A DNA stretch of 17,109 bases from NCBI GenBank assembly GCA_029974875.1, contig JARKQP010000382.1, positions 1 to 17,109 of the forward strand, read 5' to 3'. This stretch comes from Mobilitalea sp. Its GTDB lineage: Bacteria > Bacillota_A > Clostridia > Lachnospirales > Lachnospiraceae. Positions 1-6,696 of this stretch are shown here, one piece after another (the first letter of the stretch is position 1; each line of letters begins with the position of its first letter). The notes beneath the pieces are model-generated. The model did not search any database. It had not been told where the DNA came from and saw only the letters and a list, made by a program, of their open reading frames with translations. A program made the position numbers and the translations under genes.

Positions 1-1369
1 CTCCCGGACCCAGCTCCGAATTAAAGTAGATATTTTCTCCTTTGTACCGCTCCAGCTGGATCTGTCTCGTCAGGTTGACCCTTTTTCTTATATCCTTGGA
101 GGATTCCTGCACCTCCTGCTGCTGGAGTTCCTTGTAATTCATTGGGAGAGCCTCCATACAGATGTCAAAGCGGTCCAGCAGGGGCTGGGATATCCTGCCC
201 AGATACCGTTTCACCATATTGTGGGTGCAGTTGCAGCGGTTCCTGTCAGGATAATAGCCGCAGGAGCAAGGATTCATGGCTGCAACCGCCATGAATCCGG
301 CCGGATATTTGTAGGATCCCCTGAGCCTTGAGATTGTAACCGACTTTTCTTCCAGCGGCTGCCTCAGCACCTCAAGGGTATTTTTCTGGAACTCCGGCAA
401 TTCATCCAGGAATAAAACGCCCAGATGGGATAGGCTGACCTCTCCCGGCTTCGGTGTTGCTCCTCCGCCTACAAGAGCCGTTGTTGTTATCGTATGATGT
501 GGATTTCGAAAGGGCCGACTTGTAACCAAGGGCTGCTGCCCCAAAAGCCCGGCAATACTGTAGATTTTCGATATCTCCATGCTTTCCTCGAAGGACAGCT
601 CCGGCATGATGGTCGGAATGCGGCTCGCCAGCATCGTCTTTCCCGATCCCGGCGGTCCGATCATCAGAATATTGTGCATACCACAGACCGCCACCTCAAT
701 GGCCCGCTTGGCAGCTCTTTGCCCCGCCACCTCTGAAAAATCCGGGCTCTCCTCTTCAAGGTCTTTGCCAGACAGCTTTGTCCGGTTCCCATCGGACAGA
801 TCTCCTGTGTCTTCACCGGATATCCTCCTCTGGTTTACGCACTCCGTTCTTTCCTCTTTTGTCCCCTGCAGCAGCTCCGCTGCTTCCTTTAGCGTCGATA
901 CGCCAAAGACCCGGATTCCTGCCACCACCGCTCCTTCTCCCTCATTTTCCCTGGGAACGATGCACTTTGTAAAGCCCTGCTGCTTTGCGGAATACACAAT
1001 TGGCAGAACCCCGTTTACCTTATTCACTTTTCCATCCAGGCTGAGCTCTCCGATGATGAGAAAGTCCTTAAGCTTCTCCTCCGGAAGATGGCCAAAGGCC
1101 GTAAGAATTGCGATTGCCACCGGAAGGTCGAAGGCGGTGCCCTCCTTCCGGATATCAGCGGGAGACAGATTGACAGTAATCCGTTTTGCCGGCAGCAGAT
1201 AGCCGGCATTCTTTAATGCGATCTTTACCCTTTCCCTGGCCTCCTTCACCTCGGATCCCAGATAACCCACCATGTCAAATACAGGCAGGCCGTTGCCCAC
1301 ATCAGCCTCCACGGATACGATCAGTCCGTCAATTCCGTGGATTGCCGCACTATATGCTTTGCTGAACAT
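1..1369 (-). CDS. YifB/ComM family Mg-chelatase-like AAA+ ATPase (C-terminus beyond the window)
   Basis: An open frame runs from ATG at 1369 to the left edge without a stop, giving 456 codons of a protein that is usually about 500-510 residues. The N-terminus (MFSKAYSAAIHGIDG) and the LSPADIRKEG region are typical of the YifB/ComM N-terminal domain. Walker A is GPPGSGKT at residues 238-245, followed by a Walker B-like LFLDELPEF. A cysteine cluster, MNPCSCGYY...CNC (residues 365-381), is characteristic of the family. Residues about 185-215 between the N-domain and ATPase are a charged linker. In naturally transformable bacteria ComM is a branch-migration helicase acting on recombination intermediates; the role in clostridia is not settled. 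GGAGG lies 4-5 nt upstream of the ATG. The gene is divergent from the flavodiiron gene. Family assignment is secure; function is by family only. Confidence 0.95.
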   Translation of the reverse strand, partial: MFSKAYSAAIHGIDGLIVSVEADVGNGLPVFDMVGYLGSEVKEARERVKIALKNAGYLLPAKRITVNLSPADIRKEGTAFDLPVAIAILTAFGHLPEEKLKDFLIIGELSLDGKVNKVNGVLPIVYSAKQQGFTKCIVPRENEGEGAVVAGIRVFGVSTLKEAAELLQGTKEERTECVNQRRISGEDTGDLSDGNRTKLSGKDLEEESPDFSEVAGQRAAKRAIEVAVCGMHNILMIGPPGSGKTMLASRIPTIMPELSFEESMEISKIYSIAGLLGQQPLVTSRPFRNPHHTITTTALVGGGATPKPGEVSLSHLGVLFLDELPEFQKNTLEVLRQPLEEKSVTISRLRGSYKYPAGFMAVAAMNPCSCGYYPDRNRCNCTHNMVKRYLGRISQPLLDRFDICMEALPMNYKELQQQEVQESSKDIRKRVNLTRQIQLERYKGENIYFNSELGPG

Positions 1370-1393
1370 AAAACCTCCATTCCTTCCTAAGTA

Positions 1394-1431
1394 CTCCTGG
1401 AAGCCCCTTACATGCAAAGAGCTTCCGGGAG
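1394..1431 (-). promoter_or_regulatory. Hairpin in the yifB-like leader
   Basis: Eleven-base arms at 1394-1404 and 1421-1431 pair with one G-T wobble around a 16-nt loop. It lies between the putative promoter and the start codon, so it would sit in the mRNA leader. GGGAG at 1427-1431 can alternatively pair with CTCCC at 1449-1453, so two exclusive folds are possible. No U-run follows, so it is not an obvious terminator. Regulatory meaning is inference. Confidence 0.35.
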
Positions 1432-1481
1432 CATCCTAAAGCCTGCTTCTCCCATTAAGAAGGAATTATTTGCCTATCCGT

Positions 1482-1510
1482 AGTATAACAAAGTAAAAAC
1501 CCGACCTCAA
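1482..1510 (-). promoter_or_regulatory. Putative SigmaA promoter of the yifB-like gene
   Basis: On the minus strand a -35 TTGAGG (1510-1505) and a -10 TATACT (1487-1482) are separated by exactly 17 nt. Start of transcription would be near 1475, giving a leader of about 105 nt. Confidence 0.5.
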
Positions 1511-1593
1511 GAAAGATTTTACATTTGTAGGATGTGTGGATTTTCCCGATTATTTTCGGCATTTTCCACATATGTATTTTTTTACAGAAACAT

Positions 1594-1622
1594 TTGACAA
1601 ATTCATCACAAAATACTATGAT
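1594..1622 (+). promoter_or_regulatory. Strong SigmaA promoter of the flavodiiron gene
   Basis: A perfect -35 TTGACA (1594-1599), 17-nt spacer and -10 TATGAT (1617-1622). The gene starts at 1715, so the leader is about 85 nt. The AT-rich stretch 1480-1690 is a divergent promoter region; I see no other coding signal in 1370-1714. Confidence 0.75.
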
Positions 1623-1714
1623 TTATACTGATAATTATTACTGATTTTATTTCAAAGCTCTTAAGTCCCTTAATTACTAAGAGTATCCACTAAATTTTGA
1701 GGAGGATTTATCCT

Positions 1715-2878
1715 ATGAATAAAGTTGAACTAAAGCCTGGAATTTATTATGTCGGTGTGGTGGATTGGCATCTCCGCAATTTTCACGGCTATTCCATCCA
1801 CAGGGGAACAACCTACAATGCCTATCTGGTCGTAGATGAAAAAATCGCCTTGATTGACACCGTTAAGGCTCCCTTTGCAGGCGAATTACTGGACCGGATC
1901 TCGGAAATAATCGATCCGGCAAGCATCGATTACGTGATATCCAACCATGTTGAAATGGACCATTCCGGCGCGATTCCGGCAGTTATGGAGGCGGCTCCGA
2001 AGGCTACGCTGGTCACCTCCGACCCCAGCGGGCTAAAAGGGCTAAAGGCCCATTATGGCAGCGATTTTGAGTTCCAGCAGGTTAAGGCCGGGGATGTCAT
2101 TTCCTTAGGAAAGAGAACCCTAACCTTTGTAGCGACCCCCATGCTGCATTGGCCCGACAATATGGTAACCTATTGTCCCGAGGAGAAAATATTATTCTCA
2201 AACGATGCCTTCGGCCAGCATTTTACCTCCAGCAGGCATTTTGATGATGAGGTCAGGCTGTCGGAGGTTATGGCAGATGCCCGGGGCTATTATGCAAATA
2301 TCCTGATGCCCTATAGTGCCCAGGCCAAGAAGGCCCTTGCCATTGTGGAAGGCCTGGACCTGGAATTGATCGCTCCCAGCCACGGCATTATCTGGAGGTC
2401 ACATATTAAGGAAATCCTGGAGGCCTACCGGTATTTTTCCGAAGGCACCACAGAGGACACCGCCCTTGTCATCTTTGATTCCATGTGGCATTCCACGGAA
2501 AAGATGGCGCATAGCATTGCCGAGGGCTTCAGCCGCAGGGGATCCACTGTCCGCTTGCTGGACTTAAAGGAAAATGATTTATCGGATGTGGTAACCGAAA
2601 TTTTAACTGCCCGTTATATCGCCGTCGGCTCACCTACCTTAAACAATAATATCCTGCCAAATGTAGCTGCCCTGCTCACCTACCTAAAGGGTCTGCAGCC
2701 TAAGAATAAAAAAGGCTTTGCCTTCGGCTCTTATGGATGGGGCGGACAGAGCACCGGCATCATTAACCAGGCATTGGGGGATTTAGGCTTTGAGCTCCTC
2801 CTGGAGCCTGTCCGCATCAATTACCTCCCTACCAAGGAACAGCTGCAGGAGCTGGAGGACAAAGTTGCTGCCCTGTAA
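1715..2878 (+). CDS. A-type flavoprotein / flavodiiron protein (FprA family)
   Basis: The 387-residue protein joins an N-terminal metallo-beta-lactamase-like diiron domain (about 1-245) to a C-terminal flavodoxin domain (about 248-385). All expected diiron ligands are visible: H78, E80 and D82 in NHVEMDHSG, H145 in LHWPDNM, D164 in FSNDAFG and H223 in APSHG. The FMN loop reads FDSMWHSTEKMA, close to the family form. Flavodiiron proteins reduce O2 to water and/or NO to N2O in the cytoplasm of anaerobes, usually taking electrons from rubredoxin; which substrate is preferred cannot be read here. No rubredoxin domain is fused and no rubredoxin gene is adjacent. ATG at 1715 is preferred to an in-frame TTG at 1697 because AGGAGG (1700-1705) sits 9 nt upstream of it. 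It appears to be monocistronic with its own promoter. Confidence 0.95.
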   Translation: MNKVELKPGIYYVGVVDWHLRNFHGYSIHRGTTYNAYLVVDEKIALIDTVKAPFAGELLDRISEIIDPASIDYVISNHVEMDHSGAIPAVMEAAPKATLVTSDPSGLKGLKAHYGSDFEFQQVKAGDVISLGKRTLTFVATPMLHWPDNMVTYCPEEKILFSNDAFGQHFTSSRHFDDEVRLSEVMADARGYYANILMPYSAQAKKALAIVEGLDLELIAPSHGIIWRSHIKEILEAYRYFSEGTTEDTALVIFDSMWHSTEKMAHSIAEGFSRRGSTVRLLDLKENDLSDVVTEILTARYIAVGSPTLNNNILPNVAALLTYLKGLQPKNKKGFAFGSYGWGGQSTGIINQALGDLGFELLLEPVRINYLPTKEQLQELEDKVAAL

Positions 2879-2924
2879 TCCCCGGCTTATTATAATTATG
2901 GAATAAAGCCATGTTCCGATGACC

Positions 2925-3012
2925 GGAATGCACAAATCAGGAATGGTATTGCACAACCCAGGAACAGTACTGCACAACCCAGGAACGGCACTGCACAACT
3001 CAGGCACGGCAC
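2925..3012. repeat. 21-bp tandem repeat tract downstream of the flavodiiron gene
   Basis: Three full 21-nt units (2940-2960, 2961-2981, 2982-3002), each beginning GGAA and containing TGCACAAC, are flanked by partial units at 2925-2939 and 3003-3012. Read on the minus strand it would encode a 7-residue repeat, but that frame overlaps the flavodiiron gene end and has no support as a gene. Confidence 0.8.
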
Positions 3013-3018
3013 TTTGAC

Positions 3019-3041
3019 GGGAAGTTAAAAATCCACTTCCC
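3019..3041 (+). terminator. Possible weak terminator hairpin after the flavodiiron gene
   Basis: GGGAAGT (3019-3025) and ACTTCCC (3035-3041) form a 7-bp stem with a 9-nt loop. No U-run follows, so factor-independent termination is uncertain. A second imperfect hairpin lies at 2884-2910 directly after the stop codon. Confidence 0.25.
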
Positions 3042-3109
3042 ATAACTTAAGCAATCCAATCGTTTTTTACTAAAATGCGCATATAATGTACCAAGATACA
3101 CTATTTTTT

Positions 3110-3140
3110 ACCAGGGGCATACCTGAAGGTATACCCTGGT
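3110..3140 (+). promoter_or_regulatory. Strong hairpin in the leader of ylmC/ymxH
   Basis: Arms 3110-3124 and 3127-3140 pair almost completely (ACCAGGG with CCCTGGT, ATACC with GGTAT, tetraloop TGAA, small GC/A bulge). It lies between a TATAAT (3082-3087, no good -35 seen) and the ribosome binding site of the following gene. It lacks a downstream U-run, so it is a leader element or operator rather than a terminator. Confidence 0.5.
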
Positions 3141-3162
3141 ATCCTGTGATTGAGGTGATTAG

Positions 3163-3420
3163 ATGCGCATTTTGGAATTAAGGGAAAAGGAAGTCATTAA
3201 CTGCAGGGATTGCGTGCGGCTTGGCTATGTCTGTGATATAGAATTCGATATCTGTACCTGTCATATTACCCATATCATCATTCCCGGCCCCTGTAAGATT
3301 TGGGGGATTCTGGGCAGGGATCATGAATACGTCATCCCCTGCTCCTGCATCAAGCAGATCGGGGCTGACGTTATCATTGTGGATGTTGATATAGAAAAAT
3401 ATCTGGTAAAATGTATCTAA
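3163..3420 (+). CDS. YlmC/YmxH family sporulation protein
   Basis: The 85-residue, cysteine-rich protein has the features of the small PRC-barrel-like YlmC/YmxH family: MRILELREKEVIN at the start, a G.V.DIEFD beta strand, and IIIPG followed by VIPCSCIKQIGADVIIVDVD. Nine cysteines are present (around residues 14, 17, 24, 31, 33, 44, 60, 62 and 84). Family members are found almost only in endospore formers, usually near sigG; the biochemical role is unknown. The start is ATG at 3163 with GAGGTGA at suitable distance. nrdR follows 114 nt downstream with its own promoter, so cotranscription is possible but not required. Recognition rests on length, motif flow and linkage to nrdR. Confidence 0.85.
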   Translation: MRILELREKEVINCRDCVRLGYVCDIEFDICTCHITHIIIPGPCKIWGILGRDHEYVIPCSCIKQIGADVIIVDVDIEKYLVKCI

Positions 3421-3464
3421 ACGGATATTAACTGAGCGCCAAATGAACATTTGTAATAATTCCC

Positions 3465-3493
3465 TTGACCGCTCCAACTTACTTTACTATAAT
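3465..3493 (+). promoter_or_regulatory. SigmaA promoter of nrdR
   Basis: A -35 TTGACC (3465-3470) and a perfect -10 TATAAT (3488-3493) with a 17-nt spacer. Transcription would start near 3500, about 35 nt before the ATG. I saw no clear NrdR-box dyad here. Confidence 0.75.
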
Positions 3494-3534
3494 CTATATT
3501 AGTACTGGGATTTACCAATAAGGAGGATATTTCT

Positions 3535-3990
3535 ATGAAGTGCCCGTTTTGCAACAAGGACAATACAAGAGTTATTGATTCAAGACCCTCTGATGAAAAT
3601 AACTCCATTCGGAGAAGACGCCAATGTGATGCATGCAACCGCAGATTTACCACATATGAAAAGGTAGAAACTATTCCTCTGGTCGTCATTAAAAAGGATA
3701 ATAACCGGGAGTCCTATGACCGCTCTAAAATTGAAGCAGGTGTTTTCCGCTCCTGCCACAAGCGCCCGATTTCCATAGATCAGATCACTGCCTTGGTGGA
3801 TGAGGTAGAAACCCAGATCTTTAACCGTGAGGACAAGGAGATCCCAAGCCACGTGATCGGTGAGATACTGATGGACAAATTAAAGGATCTTGACCCGGTC
3901 GCATATGTGCGTTTCGCATCCGTATACCGTGAGTTTAAAGATGTGAATACCTTTATGGAAGAAATAAAGAAGATTCTGAGCAAGGACTAG
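3535..3990 (+). CDS. nrdR: Transcriptional repressor NrdR
   Basis: The 151-residue protein matches the NrdR family over its full length. A zinc ribbon is formed by C3-x2-C6 and C31-x2-C34 (MKCPFC and CDACNRRFTTYE), followed by the basic RRRRQ segment. An ATP-cone domain occupies about residues 46-136, starting PLVVIKKDNNRESYDRSKIEAG. NrdR senses ATP/dATP through the cone and represses ribonucleotide reductase genes by binding paired NrdR boxes. No nrd gene lies in this window. The start ATG at 3535 has AAGGAGG at good distance. The gene ends 84 nt before the stop of the convergent flippase-like gene, with a hairpin between them. Confidence 0.97.
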   Translation: MKCPFCNKDNTRVIDSRPSDENNSIRRRRQCDACNRRFTTYEKVETIPLVVIKKDNNRESYDRSKIEAGVFRSCHKRPISIDQITALVDEVETQIFNREDKEIPSHVIGEILMDKLKDLDPVAYVRFASVYREFKDVNTFMEEIKKILSKD

Positions 3991-4029
3991 AACCACACCA
4001 GTCCCCGCTGTCTCCTGGTTTTATCATGG

Positions 4030-4054
4030 CCACCGGTTAAAAAACCGGTGGTTT
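4030..4054 (+). terminator. Intrinsic terminator after nrdR
   Basis: A perfect 9-bp stem (4030-4038 with 4043-4051, CCACCGGTT) and AAAA loop are followed by only TTT. It sits in the convergent gap, so it probably ends the ymxH-nrdR unit. On the minus strand no U-run follows. Confidence 0.6.
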
Positions 4055-4073
4055 GAACAGGTCCCCGGCATTG

Positions 4074-5135
4074 TCATCCTTGGACCGTTCCTTCCTTCAG
4101 CTTCTTTTGCCCCATAGCCCTAAAGTGTACTGCCATATAGACAGCAAATGCGATTAATAAGGGCAGATAGAAATTAATGACCCTGGTTAAGACCATTGCG
4201 GAGGGTAATTCATCCGCGGAATAAAACCTTAGGAACACATGTAAAAATGCATTTTCTGCTATGCCCACCGCACCGGGCAGCGGGATTGCCACTACCGCAA
4301 TGCTTATCAGCGCCTGCCCTGCCATCAGGTCAATCGCGTCCGCACTCCTATGTCCAAAGCTTAAATAAACCAGATAAGAAACCATATAATAGGCCATCCA
4401 TTGGATCAAGGCCACAAGGAAGACCCGGACAAAAAGCCCCGGGTGTTTTAATATATAATGGGATTTATCCTGGTAGGAAACCACCAGGCCGTCCAGCCTC
4501 GTTTTTAATTCTGCACCATTCTTAATCAGCTTGATCCTTTCCCCTAACCTCAAGGCATTTTTAATAAGAAAGGGCACTGTTTTCCCTAGGAACATGACCG
4601 CAACCAGAATCAGGGTAAGGCCTGCTATCACTGCCGCACCGGCGATAATCAGATATTTCATCCAGGCCCTGTAGCCGGACACATACTCAAAGCGGAATAT
4701 GGCTGCCAGGCCGCCATAAGCCAGCATTACGATCTGGCTGGCGAACACCATGAAAAATACGGTGATTGCCGATATATCCACATGGATCCTGTCCTTGTTC
4801 ATATAGTAGACCTGGGCCGGCTGCGCACCGCTTGCCCCCGGAGTAATTGCTCCAAAATATGTGCCAACGTAAGCGAAACCAAGGCATCTTAAATAAGAGG
4901 CTGGACGTCCCAGCTGCTTCAATATAAGATTGAGGTTCAACGCCTGGCATCCCACATAAACAAACATCATCAGTATTCCTGCCAATAAATAAAAGGGGTG
5001 GACATCCCGGATAACCCGGGCGATCTCGGAGATCCGGTATTCCTTTAACATAACGATGATTGTAATTGTCATTAATAAAACCACAAACAGGATGCTTCTT
5101 ACCTGGTTCTTCCTACTTACAATATTTGTTCCCAT
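4074..5135 (-). CDS. Flippase-like integral membrane protein (lysylphosphatidylglycerol synthase TM region / UPF0104 family)
   Basis: The 353-residue protein is hydrophobic throughout, with about eight membrane segments. It has the family hallmarks: a GRPASYLRCLGFAYVGTYFGAITPGASGAQPAQVYYM stretch and, near the C-terminus, IPLPGAVGIAENAFL. It matches the N-terminal flippase-like half of MprF-type proteins and lacks the soluble aminoacyl-transferase domain, so it should not itself synthesise lysyl-PG. A role in moving or modifying an envelope lipid is inference. An in-frame ATG lies at 5159, but GGAGG at 5141-5145 is 5 nt before ATG 5135 and nothing comparable precedes 5159, so I chose 5135. 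The gene is alone, convergent with nrdR, and has a long repeat-filled leader. Confidence 0.85.
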   Translation of the reverse strand: MGTNIVSRKNQVRSILFVVLLMTITIIVMLKEYRISEIARVIRDVHPFYLLAGILMMFVYVGCQALNLNLILKQLGRPASYLRCLGFAYVGTYFGAITPGASGAQPAQVYYMNKDRIHVDISAITVFFMVFASQIVMLAYGGLAAIFRFEYVSGYRAWMKYLIIAGAAVIAGLTLILVAVMFLGKTVPFLIKNALRLGERIKLIKNGAELKTRLDGLVVSYQDKSHYILKHPGLFVRVFLVALIQWMAYYMVSYLVYLSFGHRSADAIDLMAGQALISIAVVAIPLPGAVGIAENAFLHVFLRFYSADELPSAMVLTRVINFYLPLLIAFAVYMAVHFRAMGQKKLKEGTVQG

Positions 5136-5160
5136 TTCTACCTCCAAGAGCTTTAACATT

Positions 5161-5386
5161 CTCTATGTCATTCTAATGTCATTCTTAATATCATTTCCTA
5201 TATCATTCTAAATATCATTTTTTATATCATTCCTTATATCATTCCTTATATCATTCCTTTATGTCACTCTTTTATATCACTCTTTTATGTCATTATTTAT
5301 GTCATTATTTATGTTATTATTTATTTCATTATTTATTTCATTATTTATTTCATTATTTATTTCATTATTTTATTTCATTATTTTAT
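5161..5386. repeat. Array of about 18 degenerate 12-13-bp repeats
   Basis: The plus strand reads as successive TAT(A/G/T)TCATT(A/C)(T/C)T units. The units at the flippase-gene end are more diverged (TATATCATTCCT, TATGTCATTATT) and the distal ones nearly identical (TATTTCATTATT five times, 12 or 13 nt). The array lies wholly between the putative promoter (5419-5448, minus) and the start codon at 5135, so it would be transcribed as an AU-rich leader. A plus-strand reading frame through it encodes a HYLF repeat but has no ribosome binding site and is not a gene. Confidence 0.9.
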
Positions 5387-5418
5387 GCCTGTTTTAAGCC
5401 CTATATACAAATCCATTC

Positions 5419-5448
5419 ATTATATACATATTCCGCAGCTTATTTCAA
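5419..5448 (-). promoter_or_regulatory. Putative SigmaA promoter of the flippase-like gene
   Basis: On the minus strand TTGAAA (5448-5443) and TATAAT (5424-5419) are 18 nt apart. This predicts a leader of about 275 nt that contains the whole repeat array. Confidence 0.5.
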
Positions 5449-5670
5449 TCAAATATTAATATACTATGATTCTCCCTGCAAAAAGCTTCTTTGTACCCGG
5501 CACCCATATTCACCTCACAGCCTGAATCCTGCCCATCTGGTGCCCGAATCATATTATAGATCTATGCCTTATAAGTCATGACCACCGGCTATGGACTGAA
5601 TCCCTTTTGCTGGAGAAAAAATATAATGAAGTTTTTTTCATAGTAGGTGTTTTTTGTAATGGGATGCAAA

Positions 5671-5708
5671 TAAAAAAAGACAGATCACCATTGATCTGTG
5701 CTTTTTTA
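5671..5708 (-). terminator. Intrinsic terminator of the iron-siderophore operon (probably bidirectional)
   Basis: ACAGATCA (5680-5687) and TGATCTGT (5692-5699) form an 8-bp stem with loop CCAT. On the minus strand it is followed by seven T, the complement of A-run 5672-5678. On the plus strand six T follow at 5702-5707. The nearest minus-strand gene upstream is the FecE-type ATPase ending at 5886. Between 5449 and 5670 I see only AT-rich DNA without a gene. Confidence 0.8.
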
Positions 5709-5728
5709 TATATGGTTCTATAATAAAT

Positions 5729-5828
5729 GTTGGAAGTATGCTTTCACATACCCCAACACTTGACAAAGAGCCTTATATATTAATGGTGAGTGTTGTCAGT
5801 GGCCTGGCATGCGGAATTGATGCCAGGC
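5729..5828. other. Cluster of inverted repeats in the 3' region of the iron operon
   Basis: Three dyads lie between the ATPase stop and the terminator. A perfect 9-bp stem GCCTGGCAT/ATGCCAGGC (5802-5810, 5820-5828) has a 9-nt loop. CAACACT/AGTGTTG (5754-5760, 5789-5795) overlaps an alternative pairing CACTTGACAA/TTGTCAGTG. GTTGG-GTATG with CATAC-CCAAC spans 5729-5757. GAATTGATGC is repeated directly at 5814-5823 and 5833-5842. It could be a 3' UTR structure or a relic of an insertion. Confidence 0.5.
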
Positions 5829-5885
5829 ACACGAATTGATGCATCACAATATGCGGCAATTAATCAAAGCTAGATATCTCATCTT

Positions 5886-6677
5886 CTACCCCTGTGGAAT
5901 AAGATCATAAGAAACACAGGTGGGGCGGCCTGTCCTCGATTCACTCACGATTTCCGCGTCGATATGGAAGGTTTCGCGGAGCACCTCCCGTGTCATGACC
6001 TCCTCCGGTGTTCCGTGACATATGATGTCCCCGCTGCGTATGGCGATCATGTAGTCGGCAAACCGTGCGGCAAGATTGAGGTCATGGAGTACCATCACAA
6101 TGGTGCAGCCCTGCTCCCTGTTCAAGCGGTACAAAAGCTCCAGCACCTCCAGCTGGTAGGCAAGGTCGAGATAGGTCGTCGGCTCATCAAGCAGGATCAG
6201 GTCGGTCTGCTGGGCCAGGGCCATGGCGATCCATACCCGCTGCCGCTGTCCGCCGGAAAGATTGTCTACCGCTGTAGTTTCCAGCTCCATCAATTTGGTA
6301 ACCTCCAGCGCCCACTGGATAATCTTCTTATCCTCCGGCCTAAGCTTGCCAAACCCTCTCTGGTGGGGAAAGCGTCCATAGGCCACCAGCTCGCCCACGG
6401 TCAACCCTGCCGGAGCCTGGGGCGATTGGGGCAGGATCGCCATTTTCTGCGCCACTTCCCTGGTAGACAGGTTGCGGATATCATCCCCGTTCAGGTACAC
6501 CATCCCGCCCTTGGGCTTGAGGATGCGCCCCACTGCCTTGAGGACGGTGGACTTCCCGCAGCCATTGGGTCCAATGATAGTGGTTATTTTTCCTTGGGGA
6601 ATTTGCATGTCAAAGTCGTCCACGATAAGGCGGTCATCGTAGGCGACGGCTAAGCTTTCTGTGGTAATGCTGTTCAT
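5886..6677 (-). CDS. Iron-siderophore ABC transporter, ATP-binding protein (FecE/FhuC type)
   Basis: This 263-residue ATPase has every ABC motif intact. Walker A is GPNGCGKST (36-44), the Q-loop glutamine is Q84 in ILPQ, the signature is LSGGQ (140-144), Walker B is ILLDEP (161-166) with catalytic E165, and the switch histidine is H198 in VLHDLN. The PTTYLDLAYQLEVLELL stretch is typical of ATPases paired with FecCD permeases. It energises import of a ferric siderophore or related chelate from the cytoplasmic side. It is the last gene of a four-gene set. Upstream in-frame ATGs at 6740 and 6686 exist, but AAAGGA 8 nt before ATG 6677 and usual family length favour 6677, 19 nt after the permease stop. 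Confidence 0.93.
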   Translation of the reverse strand: MNSITTESLAVAYDDRLIVDDFDMQIPQGKITTIIGPNGCGKSTVLKAVGRILKPKGGMVYLNGDDIRNLSTREVAQKMAILPQSPQAPAGLTVGELVAYGRFPHQRGFGKLRPEDKKIIQWALEVTKLMELETTAVDNLSGGQRQRVWIAMALAQQTDLILLDEPTTYLDLAYQLEVLELLYRLNREQGCTIVMVLHDLNLAARFADYMIAIRSGDIICHGTPEEVMTREVLRETFHIDAEIVSESRTGRPTCVSYDLIPQG

Positions 6678-6696
6678 CTTCTTCATCCTTTCGCTA

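Noticed and set aside
579..1202. Plus-strand frame of 207 codons
   Set aside because: It is antisense to the YifB/ComM gene, whose minus-strand frame has clear AAA+ motifs.
2783..3043. Minus-strand frame of 86 codons with a 7-residue repeat
   Set aside because: It overlaps the flavodiiron gene end and merely translates the 21-bp repeat tract; no ribosome binding site or family match.
5261..5581. Plus-strand reading frame of 106 codons with HYLF repeats
   Set aside because: It is the translation of the 12-bp repeat array, has no ribosome binding site or promoter, and its second half has no coding character.
5760..5790. Possible plus-strand promoter starting with TTGACA at 5760
   Set aside because: No acceptable -10 at 16-18 nt and no plus-strand gene downstream; the bases are part of an inverted repeat.
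5964..6653. Plus-strand frame of 229 codons
   Set aside because: It is antisense to the FecE-type ATPase with intact Walker motifs; no independent start signal.
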